Positions 42,829 through 52,555 of a DNA stretch of 64,000 nt are shown here, piece by piece. The stretch is from Clostridia bacterium (GTDB lineage: Bacteria > Bacillota > DSM-521 > Neomoorellales > SLTJ01), in the NCBI GenBank assembly GCA_004347685.1, contig SLTJ01000024.1, positions 104,622 to 168,621 on the forward strand, written 5' to 3'. Made by a program: the position numbers and the translations under genes. The notes beneath the pieces were generated by a model that was not told the DNA's origin, searched no databases, and saw nothing but the letters and a program-made list of their open reading frames with translations. How positions within the stretch are numbered: position 1 is the first letter of the stretch; each line of letters opens with the position of its first letter.

Positions 42829-43845
42829 CTACTCTTCCTCCGGGAGTGAGGGCCGGACCAGGGCCAGGCGGCGGATCTCATCTTCGATAGTCTGGCACAC
42901 TTCCGGGTGTTCCCGCAGGTATTCCCGGACATTTTCCCGGCCCTGTCCCAGGCGCTCATCCTGGAAGGAATACCAGGCGCCGCTTTTCTGGATTATGTTC
43001 AGCTCAGTCCCCAGGTCAATAATATTTCCTTCCCGGGAAATCCCCTGTCCATAAATAATATCGAATTCAGCCTGGCGGAAGGGCGGAGCCACCTTGTTCT
43101 TAACCACCTTCACCTTGGTTTTGGTGCCGATTATGTCATTGCCCTCTTTGAGGTTATCTGTCCGCCGCACTTCTAGGCGGACGCTGGCGTAGAACTTAAG
43201 GGCCCGACCTCCGGGAGTGGTCTCGGGGTTGCCGAAAAACACGCCTATCTTTTCGCGCAACTGGTTGATAAAAACAGCCACCGTTTGTGACTTGCTGATG
43301 GCTCCGGACAGTTTGCGTAGAGCCTGGGACATCAGGCGGGCCTGCAAGCCCACGTGGGCATCGCCCATCTCTCCCTCCAGTTCGGCTCGCGGGACCAGGG
43401 CGGCTACGGAGTCTATTACTATCACGTCTATGGCACCGCTGCGCACCAGGGCTTCGGTTATTTCCAGGGCCTGTTCCCCCGTATCCGGCTGGCTCAACAG
43501 GAGGTTATCAGTATCCACCCCCAGGTTGCGGGCATAGGTCGGGTCCAGGGCATGTTCTGCATCCACAAAGGCCGCGATACCTCCCGTTTTCTGGGCTTCG
43601 GCAATGATATGCAGGGCTACGGTTGTTTTTCCTGAGGATTCCGGACCGTATATTTCTACGATCCTCCCCCGGGGCACCCCGCCGACACCCAGGGCCAGGT
43701 CCAGGGCCAAGGAGCCGGTGGAAATAACCTCCACCTGCATCAGGGCTGAAGCCTCGCCCAGCTTCATAATGGAACCCTTACCAAACCTCCGCTCTATCTG
43801 GACCAAGGCCAGCTCCAGCGCCTTGTCCTTCTCGGACACCGTCAT
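42829..43845 (-). CDS. recA: Recombinase RecA
   Basis: 338 residues. Walker [10 protein letters not shown] at 67-75, Walker [11 protein letters not shown], loop L1 around [23 protein letters not shown], loop L2 with [22 protein letters not shown], and a short acidic C-terminus (RPSLPEEE). ATG 43845 is only 3 nt from GGAGAG; GTG 43839 is a well-spaced alternative. I see no SOS-type GAAC-N4-GTTC operator in the short gap upstream, so it may depend on the upstream operon promoter. Confidence 0.98.
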   Translation of the reverse strand: MTVSEKDKALELALVQIERRFGKGSIMKLGEASALMQVEVISTGSLALDLALGVGGVPRGRIVEIYGPESSGKTTVALHIIAEAQKTGGIAAFVDAEHALDPTYARNLGVDTDNLLLSQPDTGEQALEITEALVRSGAIDVIVIDSVAALVPRAELEGEMGDAHVGLQARLMSQALRKLSGAISKSQTVAVFINQLREKIGVFFGNPETTPGGRALKFYASVRLEVRRTDNLKEGNDIIGTKTKVKVVKNKVAPPFRQAEFDIIYGQGISREGNIIDLGTELNIIQKSGAWYSFQDERLGQGRENVREYLREHPEVCQTIEDEIRRLALVRPSLPEEE

Positions 43846-43898
43846 CTCTCCTTTCCATCAATCAATCAAGCAAGCAATAAAGATGAAGACAAGGTTTC

Positions 43899-44453
43899 TC
43901 AGGCACCTCCCAGGGGAAAGGCCTGAACCCGGGTATAGATGGCGCCGGCGGGAGTTAACCTACTTTCCATCAAGGCAATGGCTTCCACGTGCTGTTGTCC
44001 AAAGGCGCGCCCGGCGTAGCGTGGCAATGCCTCCAGGAGAGGAGCCAGGTTACGCGGCGAGCGCACTCGTCCCAGGGTCACATGGGGAGAAAAACTGCGA
44101 TCGGGGACAAAGCCCAGCCGGGCCAGGTTCTCGGCCAGGCGCTGCTGCGTGAGCAAAACCTGCGGGGCCTGGCCTCCGGCCCAGATTACCTTGGGGCGTC
44201 GGCCGGCGGGAAAGGTGCCTATGCCGCTGACGGTGAGGGAAAAGGGCCTGGCAACGGCCGCACTGTCCCTGATGGCGCCGGATAACTGCGGCAGTATCCG
44301 CGGGGAAACCTCGCCCAGGAATTGCAGGGTAATATGAAAGGAGTCACGACCCACCCATTTTACATCCGCGGGTAGAGCTGATAGTTCCCGGCTGGCCGCC
44401 GCCAGGTTTCCCCGGATTTCTTCCTCCAATTCAACGGCCACAAAGGCCCGCAC
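43899..44453 (-). CDS. thpR: RNA 2',3'-cyclic phosphodiesterase (2'-5' RNA ligase family)
   Basis: 184 residues with the two HxT/S-h motifs HITLQFLG and HVTLGRV of the 2H phosphoesterase superfamily. Acts on 2',3'-cyclic phosphate RNA ends. In clostridia it is commonly upstream of recA. Its GTG start directly abuts the stop of the metallophosphoesterase gene. Confidence 0.93.
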   Translation of the reverse strand: MRAFVAVELEEEIRGNLAAASRELSALPADVKWVGRDSFHITLQFLGEVSPRILPQLSGAIRDSAAVARPFSLTVSGIGTFPAGRRPKVIWAGGQAPQVLLTQQRLAENLARLGFVPDRSFSPHVTLGRVRSPRNLAPLLEALPRYAGRAFGQQHVEAIALMESRLTPAGAIYTRVQAFPLGGA

Positions 44454-45821
44454 CTAAAACACCTGCCGCTCGAGGCTGAAGCCATTGTCTTTGTCTGATA
44501 CCTTGATAATGTCTGCCATGCTAGGCTTTAATCTGCCTTCCCCATCCGGCTGGAAGTACAGCACCACCAGGGTATAAGGGACATCATGGGTTACGGCCAG
44601 GCCCCGAATCCCGGCCGCCCCGGTAGTTCCGGCATCCACCAGCCACGAGTCCCGGACCCGCTCTATGTTCAGGCGGTGATCGTGACCGTAGAGGATAACC
44701 TCCGCTTCCCCAGCCAGAGCCCTGGCCAGCCGATTATTATGCACTGCTATGACTGTAGGTTTGTTCGCGCTGCCGGCCAGGAATTCCTGCAACCCGGCAA
44801 CAATTTCCTGTATTTTTTCCTCTCCCGGCGGGGTCAGGGCATTGCTGTAGGAAGACGGGTCGGCCTGGCCCAGGATGGTCAAGCCTTTAACCTGCACCAT
44901 CTCTTGATCCAGCACCTTTACGTTCGGCAGCTTTTTCAGAGAGGCGACAACCTCAGGGGAATCATGATTACCAGGAACAAAGATATAGGGGATGGGGGTG
45001 GCCTTGATTTGCTCCGTCATTTTCGCTTCCAGCGGAGTACCCAGGTCGGTGATGTCCCCGGTGTCCACGATGAGGTCTACCTTGAATTTCTCGCTCACTG
45101 CCCGAATCAAAGGATAGGCCGCCGGGTTGTTGTGCAGGTCAGAAACATGCAGGAGTTTCACTGCGGCCGCCTCTGTTCCGGGTACCGGGCCGTTTTCCAG
45201 ACGGGAAAAAAGGTCGGCGACATTTTCCGCCACCGCTTGCATCTGCTGGTTAAGGCTATCCATATTGGCCATAGCTTCCTGGGCCAGCCCGATAGCCCAG
45301 GGGGCCATTTGCAACATGCCTTCGTAGTTGGGATTGCCGAAGCGACTAACGTCATAGGTGGCGGCCACTCCGCCCAGGAGGCCGGCCACCAGGACTGCCG
45401 CGGCCGCCGTTGAGGCGAGGAAGTCCCGCAGACCGGTACACCTGAGGGCCGCTGCGGCCAGGCTGCCGCCCATGGCCGCCAGGAGCAAGACTTTCACCAA
45501 CAACAGCCGCAGGCCCTGATACAGGGAAGGCTTCAAGTGATCGAGGAATTCCTTTTCGCTAGCGACGTGCCCGGCGAAATCACTCAAATTCTCCAAATTC
45601 ACATTTTCCCAGGTAACAGTAACCTGCAGCGGTACCTTATGGGTAACCGCCGAGATCTGGCCGAAGGGCGGCAGGCTGACGGCGGTAGTACCGGTGAGGG
45701 CGGGGCGAAAACTCACCCCGACCTGTAAGGAGTCCAGTTGCAGGGAAAAACTGCCGGCCAGGCTGACCAGCATCAGTCCCGCCAGGGCCGCCAGCAGGAT
45801 CCGTCCCAGTCTAACCAGCAT
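44454..45821 (-). CDS. Membrane-anchored metallophosphoesterase
   Basis: 455 residues. TM at about 7-27, an extracytoplasmic stretch of about 90 residues, two more hydrophobic segments at about 120-165, then a calcineurin-like phosphoesterase domain from about 215: SDLHNN (226), DTGDITD, PGNHDS (285), AVHNN and GHDH (381). ATG 45821 has GGAG upstream and overlaps the protease gene by 11 bp. It resembles YkuE-like enzymes, but the N-terminal architecture is unusual. Substrate unknown; the domain's side of the membrane depends on the TM count. Confidence 0.82.
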   Translation of the reverse strand: MLVRLGRILLAALAGLMLVSLAGSFSLQLDSLQVGVSFRPALTGTTAVSLPPFGQISAVTHKVPLQVTVTWENVNLENLSDFAGHVASEKEFLDHLKPSLYQGLRLLLVKVLLLAAMGGSLAAAALRCTGLRDFLASTAAAAVLVAGLLGGVAATYDVSRFGNPNYEGMLQMAPWAIGLAQEAMANMDSLNQQMQAVAENVADLFSRLENGPVPGTEAAAVKLLHVSDLHNNPAAYPLIRAVSEKFKVDLIVDTGDITDLGTPLEAKMTEQIKATPIPYIFVPGNHDSPEVVASLKKLPNVKVLDQEMVQVKGLTILGQADPSSYSNALTPPGEEKIQEIVAGLQEFLAGSANKPTVIAVHNNRLARALAGEAEVILYGHDHRLNIERVRDSWLVDAGTTGAAGIRGLAVTHDVPYTLVVLYFQPDGEGRLKPSMADIIKVSDKDNGFSLERQVF

Positions 45822-47298
45822 GGGCCAGCTCCGCTTTCTTCTGATAGCCGCCAAGAATCTGCCGCAGGCGGTCACCGCCGAGGCTTTCTTGTTCCAACAA
45901 CACGCCAGCCACCTCACGAATAAGGTCCCGGTAAGGGCTGAAGATTTTCGTGAGGCTCTCCTCCTGCGCGGACATGATTTGCCCGATCACCCTTTGCCTG
46001 GTGGCAGCCGTGAGGTCGGTCCAAGAAACCACCCCCAGGGAGGAAAGGCCGGATTCCACCATCTGACGGGCTATTTCCAGGGCTTGCTGGAAGTCGCTGC
46101 CGGCACCAGTGCTGGCCGCCTCCAGTATCATCTTCTCGCTCACGTATCCTCCCAGGCAGATCTTAATCTGGTCTTCCATGTAGCCCTGGGTATACAGGTA
46201 CAGGTCTTCCCTTGGCGCTTGGCGCATATAGCCCAAGGCCTGGCCCCGGGAAGTAATGGTCAAGTGGGAAACAGACCCCGGCCGCAGCAGTTCGCTAGCC
46301 AGGGCGTGGCCCGTCTCGTGCACGGCGATGCGGTGTAACTCTTCCCGGCCGGGTTTCCGGCCCAGCTTCTCCCCCAGCATCACCTTGTCGGTAGCGTCCT
46401 GCAGGTGCTTTTGCGTGATGACCGGGCTCTTTTCCCGCAGGGCGAGAATGGCCGCTTCGTTGGCCAGACTCTCCAGGTGCGCCCCGGAGAACCCGAAGGT
46501 GTTGGCCGCCACTGCTTCCAGGTCCACATCGTCGGCCAGCGGCTTGTTGGCCACGTGCAGACGCAGGATCTGCAGCCGGCCCTCCCTGTCCGGCAATTCT
46601 ACCCGTACCTGGCGATCAAACCGTCCCGGCCGCAGGAGAGCCTCGTCCAGCATATCATATCTATTCGTGGCTCCGATCAGCAGGATGCTGGTTTCCTGCT
46701 CTTTTTTCAGCCCGTCCATTTCCACCAGCAGTTGATTCAATGTCTGGTCGTATTCCTGATGGGCCGTATAGTTGCCCCGCCGGCCGCCCAGGCACTCGAT
46801 TTCATCAATGAAGATAACCGCCCGCCGGTGCCGGTTCTGGGCCGCGAGTTTCTGCGCCCGGCGAAAGAGGTTGCGGATACGCTGGGCGCCGACGCCGGCG
46901 TACATCTCGATGAACTCGCTCCCGGAAACAGCAAGGAAAACAGCGTCCGTATAGGCGGCGGCAGCCCTGGCCAGCATGGTTTTACCAGTCCCGGGCGGGC
47001 CGGCCAGAAGGATGCCCCGTAGGGGCCTGATTCCCATCTGGCGAAGGTTTTCGGCTTCCAGGATAAAATCCAGGGCCTCCTGCAGTTCCTGGATGGCCGT
47101 GGGCTGGCCGCCGATATCCGCAAAAGTCGTTTTTTGTCTGGCCGGCACGGTGCCCAAAGGCGATGCCGCCAGGTCGCCCCGGTATTCCATCAGATAATAG
47201 AGAAGCAAGGCCAGGAAGGCAACCGCCACCACCGGCCAGAGGTTATAGCCCTGAACTAATAGAAAAATAACCACCGCGATGCCGGCGCCTATGCCCAT
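45811..47298 (-). CDS. FtsH-like membrane AAA+ zinc metalloprotease
   Basis: About 495 residues. Two adjoining TM segments at the N-terminus with almost no loop between them, then an AAA domain (GPPGTGKTMLARA, IFIDEIECLGG, SRH ATNRYDMLDEALLRPGRFDRQV) and an M41 peptidase domain with HETGH (HExxH) and the third ligand Asp in GAGSDFQQALEIARQMV. Canonical FtsH has about 70 extracytoplasmic residues between the TMs and is about 600-640 residues. All catalytic residues are present. ATG 47298 is preferred; GTG starts up to 47319 are possible. Confidence 0.85.
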   Translation of the reverse strand: MGIGAGIAVVIFLLVQGYNLWPVVAVAFLALLLYYLMEYRGDLAASPLGTVPARQKTTFADIGGQPTAIQELQEALDFILEAENLRQMGIRPLRGILLAGPPGTGKTMLARAAAAYTDAVFLAVSGSEFIEMYAGVGAQRIRNLFRRAQKLAAQNRHRRAVIFIDEIECLGGRRGNYTAHQEYDQTLNQLLVEMDGLKKEQETSILLIGATNRYDMLDEALLRPGRFDRQVRVELPDREGRLQILRLHVANKPLADDVDLEAVAANTFGFSGAHLESLANEAAILALREKSPVITQKHLQDATDKVMLGEKLGRKPGREELHRIAVHETGHALASELLRPGSVSHLTITSRGQALGYMRQAPREDLYLYTQGYMEDQIKICLGGYVSEKMILEAASTGAGSDFQQALEIARQMVESGLSSLGVVSWTDLTAATRQRVIGQIMSAQEESLTKIFSPYRDLIREVAGVLLEQESLGGDRLRQILGGYQKKAELAHAG

Positions 47299-47302
47299 TT
47301 CT

Positions 47303-47818
47303 TTAAGCACCAGCGGCACCCCCCTTCGCGTCCCGGCGCGGGACGATGCGGTACAGGTTATGGGCCGCGTGCCGGGCCTGGAAAAAGATGAAGCCGTCGT
47401 CCACCGCCAGGCGGTAATCCTTTACGCCCACGGCCGCCATTTCCTGCGCCACCCGGGCTGCCATTACGGTAAAGTCCCCCTGACTGGCAGCTTCGTAGAT
47501 GGCGTACTGAACCCTGTCCCACGCGCCTTCCAGCAAGGGATCAGTGGTGGAGGTTATCTCTACCGGCAGGCCTTGCCGTGAAGCGATGGTTTGCAGTTGG
47601 GGATAGGTTCGGCCCAGGTCGCTTACCTGCCCCAGGGTTATAGTTACGTTATCGCCTGAAATTTCCACCTGTTTAACGCCGGCAATGCCCAGAAGTTGAT
47701 CCTTTAGCGGCTCCTGCACATAATACCGCTGGTAAAGGAAGTTTCCGGCCAGCAGCGCAGCCAGAGTAACGGCCAGAAACACGACGATGAGATGTGTCCG
47801 TAGGCCAGCGAAGATCAA
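47303..47818 (-). CDS. Small single-pass membrane protein of unknown function
   Basis: About 171 residues: one N-terminal TM (THLIVVFLAVTLAALLAGNFLY) and a soluble domain with mixed strands and helices, ending in ARHAAHNLYRIVPRRDAKGG. I do not recognise the family. TTG 47818 has AGGGGGGT upstream; the longer GTG at 47857 lies upstream of the predicted transcription start. It is the first gene of a four-gene run (this gene, protease, phosphoesterase, thpR) ahead of recA. Confidence 0.72.
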   Translation of the reverse strand: MIFAGLRTHLIVVFLAVTLAALLAGNFLYQRYYVQEPLKDQLLGIAGVKQVEISGDNVTITLGQVSDLGRTYPQLQTIASRQGLPVEITSTTDPLLEGAWDRVQYAIYEAASQGDFTVMAARVAQEMAAVGVKDYRLAVDDGFIFFQARHAAHNLYRIVPRRDAKGGAAGA

Positions 47819-47843
47819 ATCGCTACCCCCCTGTCCTGCCAGA

Positions 47844-47852
47844 ATTATAGCA
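47844..47852 (-). promoter_or_regulatory. Extended -10 promoter for the membrane-protein/protease/phosphoesterase operon
   Basis: TGCTATAAT on the minus strand, a perfect extended -10 element, about 26 nt before the TTG start and right after the rimO stop. The -35 region (AGGTTT at 17 nt) is weak, as often seen with extended -10 promoters. Confidence 0.55.
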
Positions 47853-47871
47853 CACACCGCGCGGCCAAACC

Positions 47872-49251
47872 TTAGGAGATGCCTGGTAAGGCCTGTTTGG
47901 GGACCCGGCCGTAAAGGTCGTAGCTATCGCTAGTCTCGATTCTCACCGGCACGATTTCCCCCGGGTGAAGGCCGGTACCGGCAAAACGAACCACTCCGTC
48001 CACCTCCGGGGCCTGATGCCGGGAGCGACCAATCCACTGCTCTTTCCTCCCGGCAGCACCTTCCACCAGAACCGGAATGGTCTGCCCTTCCCAGCGGCGG
48101 TTGCGGCTGGCTGAAATATGCTGCTGGCACGTCATGAGTTCATGGTAACGCCTTTCCGCCACTTCCGCGGGTACGGCCGGCTCCAGGCCGGCGGCAACTG
48201 TGCCTTCCTGGGGAGAAAACTTAAAGGCCCCCACCCAGTCCAGGCTAGCCGCTTGGAGGAACTGCAGGAGCTGGCGGAAGTCTGCTTCCGTTTCGCCGGG
48301 GAAACCGACGATGAAGGTGCTGCGCAGAGTTACGCCTGGCAGTGCGGTGCGGATACGGCGCACCAATTCCAGGAACTCGTCACCGCTGCCGGTACGGCCC
48401 ATACGGCGCAAGACAGAAGGGCTGGCGTGCTGGAAGGGTAGGTCCAGATAATGACAGATACCAGGCTCGGCTGCCATTACTTCCAGGACTTCATGCCGCA
48501 GGTGCTGGGGATGGCCGTAAAGAAAACGCAGCCAGGTGAGGCCTTCCAGCCGGGCTAGCCGGCGCAGCAAGTCGGCAAACCGGCCGTAATCCGGCTGGTC
48601 GGTGCCGTAATAAGTCGTATCCTGGGCCACCAGGATGATCTCCCCGGCTCCACGGGCGATCAGGCTCCTGGCCTCGGCCAGGACAGATTCAGGCGGACGG
48701 CTGCGGTACGGCCCGCGCAACCTGGGAATGAGGCAGAAAGAACACTGGTGGTTGCACCCCTCGGCAATTTTCAGATACGCTGTGCCGGATCCGGTGCTCA
48801 CCACCCGCGGCAGAGTACCGCCATTCATGCCCGACCCTGGACCCACGAATACGGCCGGGGGGCTGCCCTCCTGTTTCTCGAGTACCGTGGTTATCCGTTT
48901 CAGATGGCCAGGCCCGATAATGGCATCTACCTCTGGGATTTCCCGCGCCAGTTCGGCCCCATATTCTTCCGCCAGGCACCCGCATACAGCCAGAATACGG
49001 CATTCCCTCCCCTTGTACCTGGCTACCTCTAGGATGGCATTGACCGATTCTTGCTTGGCCTCGGTGACAAAGCTACACGTATTGACGATAATCGCCTCGG
49101 CCCGGGAAGGCTCCCCGACGATCTCGTGCCCTGCCTCCTGGAGCAAACCGAGCAGGGTTTCGCTGTCCACCAGGTTTTTGGCGCATCCCAGACTCACTAC
49201 AGCTACTCGCAAAGGCCAGCATCCACTCCCTGAAGACCTATGCCCAGTCAT
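47872..49251 (-). CDS. rimO: Ribosomal protein S12 methylthiotransferase RimO
   Basis: Radical SAM enzyme that methylthiolates Asp of ribosomal protein S12. 459 residues: N-terminal MTTase domain with VSLGCAKNLVDSE, radical SAM cluster CNHQCSFCLIPR near residue 167, and a C-terminal TRAM domain. ATG 49251 comes 6 bp after the rodZ-like stop. The open frame continues 164 codons further into that gene but is not conserved there. Confidence 0.95.
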   Translation of the reverse strand: MTGHRSSGSGCWPLRVAVVSLGCAKNLVDSETLLGLLQEAGHEIVGEPSRAEAIIVNTCSFVTEAKQESVNAILEVARYKGRECRILAVCGCLAEEYGAELAREIPEVDAIIGPGHLKRITTVLEKQEGSPPAVFVGPGSGMNGGTLPRVVSTGSGTAYLKIAEGCNHQCSFCLIPRLRGPYRSRPPESVLAEARSLIARGAGEIILVAQDTTYYGTDQPDYGRFADLLRRLARLEGLTWLRFLYGHPQHLRHEVLEVMAAEPGICHYLDLPFQHASPSVLRRMGRTGSGDEFLELVRRIRTALPGVTLRSTFIVGFPGETEADFRQLLQFLQAASLDWVGAFKFSPQEGTVAAGLEPAVPAEVAERRYHELMTCQQHISASRNRRWEGQTIPVLVEGAAGRKEQWIGRSRHQAPEVDGVVRFAGTGLHPGEIVPVRIETSDSYDLYGRVPKQALPGIS

Positions 49252-49256
49252 TCTCC

Positions 49257-50045
49257 CTAGGGCGAGGTTCTGTTTACTCTCCGTGCCCCCTCCGGGGTGA
49301 AACTCCAGGTCACTACCTGGCCGCGTGCGCCCATGGGACCGGCCGGGCTGCCGTTTTGGCGTACTTCCACCGCTCCCGCATCGCCGAACTTGATATTGAC
49401 TTCCTGCTCTCCAGCAAAGGTTTGTCCTTCGCCTGCCCGCAGGATACCGCTGAATTCCAGCCGCCCGTCTACCCGGACCTCCATCCAGCACTCCCTTTCC
49501 TTCACCAGGACTTCCACCCTTACCAGACTGGCCTGCGTAGGTCCGGCCGGAGGTTGCCCAGGCCCGGGAGACGTTTCCGGCGCCGGTGTTTGCTCCGGGG
49601 TGGCATTGCTGGCCGGCGGTTTCCCTGGTATTTCCACGGCCGGCGAAGGGGTTTCTCCCGGTAGAAAACCTACCAGGCGCATCCTCCAAACCAGCCCGAA
49701 GGCTATCGTGGCGACCACTACCAGGAGGAAAAGGAGCAGCCAAATTGGCCGGCGCCTTTTCCCCAAACTCGGCGGTGCGGCCGGCGACACGGTCAGCACT
49801 TCATCTTCCGGAAAGGGATAGACTTCGTTTAGAGTTTTTACCAGTTCGTCGCTGTTCAGACCTAGGTAGGAAGCATAGGCCCGGAGAAAGCCAACCGCAT
49901 AGACGCGGCCGGGCAAAGCCGACAGATCCTCGTTTTCCAGCGCCTCCAGATACTTGACCCTGATCTTGGTGGCTTCTTCTACTTCTCTGAGCGTGATCCC
50001 CTTTTCTTTACGCGCAGCCTGCAGCTTGCTGCCGATGTCAGGCAA
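49257..50045 (-). CDS. RodZ-like HTH membrane protein
   Basis: 262 residues. Cytoplasmic HTH domain (residues 1-70, ARKEKGITLREVEEATKIRVKYLEALE), basic stretch and single TM at about 105-125 (IWLLLFLLVVVATIAFGLVW), a Pro/Thr-rich linker and a C-terminal beta domain (DUF4115) at about 175-260. This is the architecture of RodZ/YmfM, a morphogenesis protein binding MreB. The position between spoIIIE/ftsK and rimO matches ymfM in Bacillus. Confidence 0.88.
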   Translation of the reverse strand: MPDIGSKLQAARKEKGITLREVEEATKIRVKYLEALENEDLSALPGRVYAVGFLRAYASYLGLNSDELVKTLNEVYPFPEDEVLTVSPAAPPSLGKRRRPIWLLLFLLVVVATIAFGLVWRMRLVGFLPGETPSPAVEIPGKPPASNATPEQTPAPETSPGPGQPPAGPTQASLVRVEVLVKERECWMEVRVDGRLEFSGILRAGEGQTFAGEQEVNIKFGDAGAVEVRQNGSPAGPMGARGQVVTWSFTPEGARRVNRTSP

Positions 50046-50109
50046 ATAATTTCACCCGCCCGGGTTTTTTGCTTATCTTCGACACCGAACTCCAATTTCC
50101 TTGTTGCGA

Positions 50110-52398
50110 TTAGAAATTGCCAAAAAGACGGTGGTAGTCGTCCCAGTCAATGAGAAGACTTCTAGCCTTGCTTCCTTCGTAAGCACCGACAATGCCCCGG
50201 CTCTCCATCAGATCCACCAGGCGGGCCGCCCGAGCATAACCGATGCGTAGCCGTCGCTGCAGCAAGGAAATGGAAGCCTGTCCGCTTTCCAAGAAGATCC
50301 GTACTGCCTCTGGCAGCAGTTCATCATCGCTACCTTCTTCCCGCGCCGGTATCTCGCCCTGGGTAATGCCGGCCACATACTCGGGTTGCTTTTGGGTTCG
50401 GAGGAACCCCACCACCTTTTCCACTTCACTGTCCGCAACATATACTCCTTGCAACCGGACGGGTTTAGGGGCCCCGACCGGCAGAAAAAGCATGTCACCA
50501 CGGCCGAGGAGCTTCTCCGCCCCCGCCATATCCAGGATGGTGCGGGAATCAACCTGGGAGGAGACGGCAAAAGCAACGCGCGAAGGAATATTGGCCTTGA
50601 TCAGCCCTGTAATCACGTCCACTGAGGGCCGCTGGGTGGCCACCACCAGGTGGATGCCAGCCGCGCGGGCCATCTGGGCCAGGCGGCAGATGGATTCTTC
50701 TATCTCCACCGGCGAGACCATCATCAGGTCGGCCAACTCGTCAATCACTATCACGTATAGCGGCAGCGAAGGGGTGGACTGTGACTGGTCGCGCAGCCTG
50801 GCCCGATTGTAGCTGGCTATGTCCCGCGCCCCGGCAGTGGCAAACAACTGGTAGCGGTTTTCCATTTCCGTCACCATCCACCGCAGACCCACGGCTGCCT
50901 TTTTCGGGTCGGTTATCACCGGCGTTAAGAGGTGGGGAATATGGTTGAAATGGGCCAGCTCGACCCGCTTGGGATCAATGAGCAAGAAGCGCAGCTCCCC
51001 GGGGGTGCCTTTAAACAACATACTGCAGATAAGGGCGTTGAGGCAGACACTCTTGCCCGAGCCGGTGGCGCCGGCGATCAGCAAGTGCGGCATTCGGCTC
51101 AGGTCAGCGATTACCGGTGTCCCGGCAATATCCTTGCCCAGGGCAATAGTGAGCTTAGAGCGCGAGCGCTGGAACTCGGGGCACTCCAGAACCTCACGAA
51201 AATGCACCGGGGCGATGTGGTGGTTGGGAACCTCGATCCCCAGGGCGGCCTTACCCGGTATGGGGGCCTCGATGCGAACCCCGGGCGCCGCCAGACTCAA
51301 GGCAATGTCGTCTGCCAGGGACACGATGCGGCTTACTTTTACGCCGGGAGCCGGGTGTACCTCATAACGGGTAACCGTGGGTCCATGACTTACATTGGTT
51401 ACTTCGACCTTGACGCCAAAGCTGTCCAGGGTTTCCTCCAACAGCCTGGCCCGGTCATTATCCTCTCTAGGGGAATTGTTGTCCCGGCCGTGCGGCCGGG
51501 GCAGCAGGCTGATAGGAGGGAGAACAAATCCCCCTCCGTCTGCGGTAACCTCCGGTCTTTCTTCGGCCCCGTCTTCGGGAGTCACCGCTTCCAGAAAAGT
51601 CCTGTCCACAGCTTCTTCTGGTTCGTGCGTCCGGTGGCCGGGAGCAGGGGACGTTCGGATCTCAGCCCCGTGATCCCGGCTGGCCTTGGCCGCGCCCGTC
51701 CGGGCCCGGCCCTCTGGATCTTCTGCCTTGGGGTTACCTTCTCCGCTGGGTTCTGCTCCCCCTGCTTTCTCGTCCTCCTCTTCGATAAAAAGGAAGCTGA
51801 TTAGGCCGGAGTGCACCGCCCTGAACAGACGGGACAACTGTACCGCGATGACCTGGCCCAGGTTCCGCAAAGGGATCTGGGTAACCAGGACAAAAGAAGC
51901 CAGAAATACGGTAACCAGGACTATATATGACCCTGGCAGGCCCAGGGCGGCATTAAGAAGCCACGCCAAGCCCGCCCCGATCAGCCCTCCGCCCTGGCCG
52001 GAGATACCCGTTTTCAGGGCCGCAACAAAACCCGAGCCGGCTACCAGGGAGAGATTAGCGGCGACTAGAAGCCCCAGGTACGCCAAGATAATTCCCCATC
52101 CCGCCCGGGACAATGGCCCCCGACAGCGGTCCCGTACCAGTTGCCAGCCGCGAAAAGCCAGCAGCAAGGGTATTCCATAGTCTACTCGCCCGGCTACGGC
52201 CTGGAGCAAGCTGACGGTAAAGCGTCCGGCAGCGCCAAAGGCCCGGCCTCCAGGGGGGGGGATGGCCAAGTCTGAACTCACCAGGCTGGCCAGGCAAAAA
52301 ACAGCCAGCGCTATCAGCACCAGGCCCAGGATCTCATCCCGCAGACTGCCCGAGGGGGGCAGGTTTTTTTTGGTGGCAGGGATAGGCAAGGGATTCAC
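50110..52398 (-). CDS. ftsK: DNA translocase of the FtsK/SpoIIIE family
   Basis: 762 residues. Four TM segments in the first 180 residues, an acidic and basic linker to about 290, then the motor: alpha domain, Walker A GATGSGKSVCLN near residue 440, Walker B LYVIVIDELADLMM, arginine-rich RLAQMARAAGIHLVVATQRPSVDVITG, and a C-terminal gamma winged helix that reads KOPS/SRS sites. Pumps chromosomal DNA across the septum in division or sporulation. I cannot tell SpoIIIE from FtsK function by sequence alone. Confidence 0.95.
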   Translation of the reverse strand: MNPLPIPATKKNLPPSGSLRDEILGLVLIALAVFCLASLVSSDLAIPPPGGRAFGAAGRFTVSLLQAVAGRVDYGIPLLLAFRGWQLVRDRCRGPLSRAGWGIILAYLGLLVAANLSLVAGSGFVAALKTGISGQGGGLIGAGLAWLLNAALGLPGSYIVLVTVFLASFVLVTQIPLRNLGQVIAVQLSRLFRAVHSGLISFLFIEEEDEKAGGAEPSGEGNPKAEDPEGRARTGAAKASRDHGAEIRTSPAPGHRTHEPEEAVDRTFLEAVTPEDGAEERPEVTADGGGFVLPPISLLPRPHGRDNNSPREDNDRARLLEETLDSFGVKVEVTNVSHGPTVTRYEVHPAPGVKVSRIVSLADDIALSLAAPGVRIEAPIPGKAALGIEVPNHHIAPVHFREVLECPEFQRSRSKLTIALGKDIAGTPVIADLSRMPHLLIAGATGSGKSVCLNALICSMLFKGTPGELRFLLIDPKRVELAHFNHIPHLLTPVITDPKKAAVGLRWMVTEMENRYQLFATAGARDIASYNRARLRDQSQSTPSLPLYVIVIDELADLMMVSPVEIEESICRLAQMARAAGIHLVVATQRPSVDVITGLIKANIPSRVAFAVSSQVDSRTILDMAGAEKLLGRGDMLFLPVGAPKPVRLQGVYVADSEVEKVVGFLRTQKQPEYVAGITQGEIPAREEGSDDELLPEAVRIFLESGQASISLLQRRLRIGYARAARLVDLMESRGIVGAYEGSKARSLLIDWDDYHRLFGNF

Positions 52399-52555
52399 CT
52401 CCAGGGAGATTATTCGCCAACCACCAAAAAGTTCCTGTCTGATCGGGCAACAATATCCGGCCGGGGGGATTAATTATGGCTTCTCTCCCCTGGCCCCGCG
52501 TATTTTCCCTCACTGGAAGCAATAATAACCTTAATGAGGTAAAAGGAGGATTAGC

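Noticed and set aside
49252-49743. 164-codon N-terminal extension of the rimO frame
   Set aside because: It lies entirely within the rodZ-like gene, is low-complexity in composition and not part of any MTTase; ATG 49251 gives the normal RimO length.
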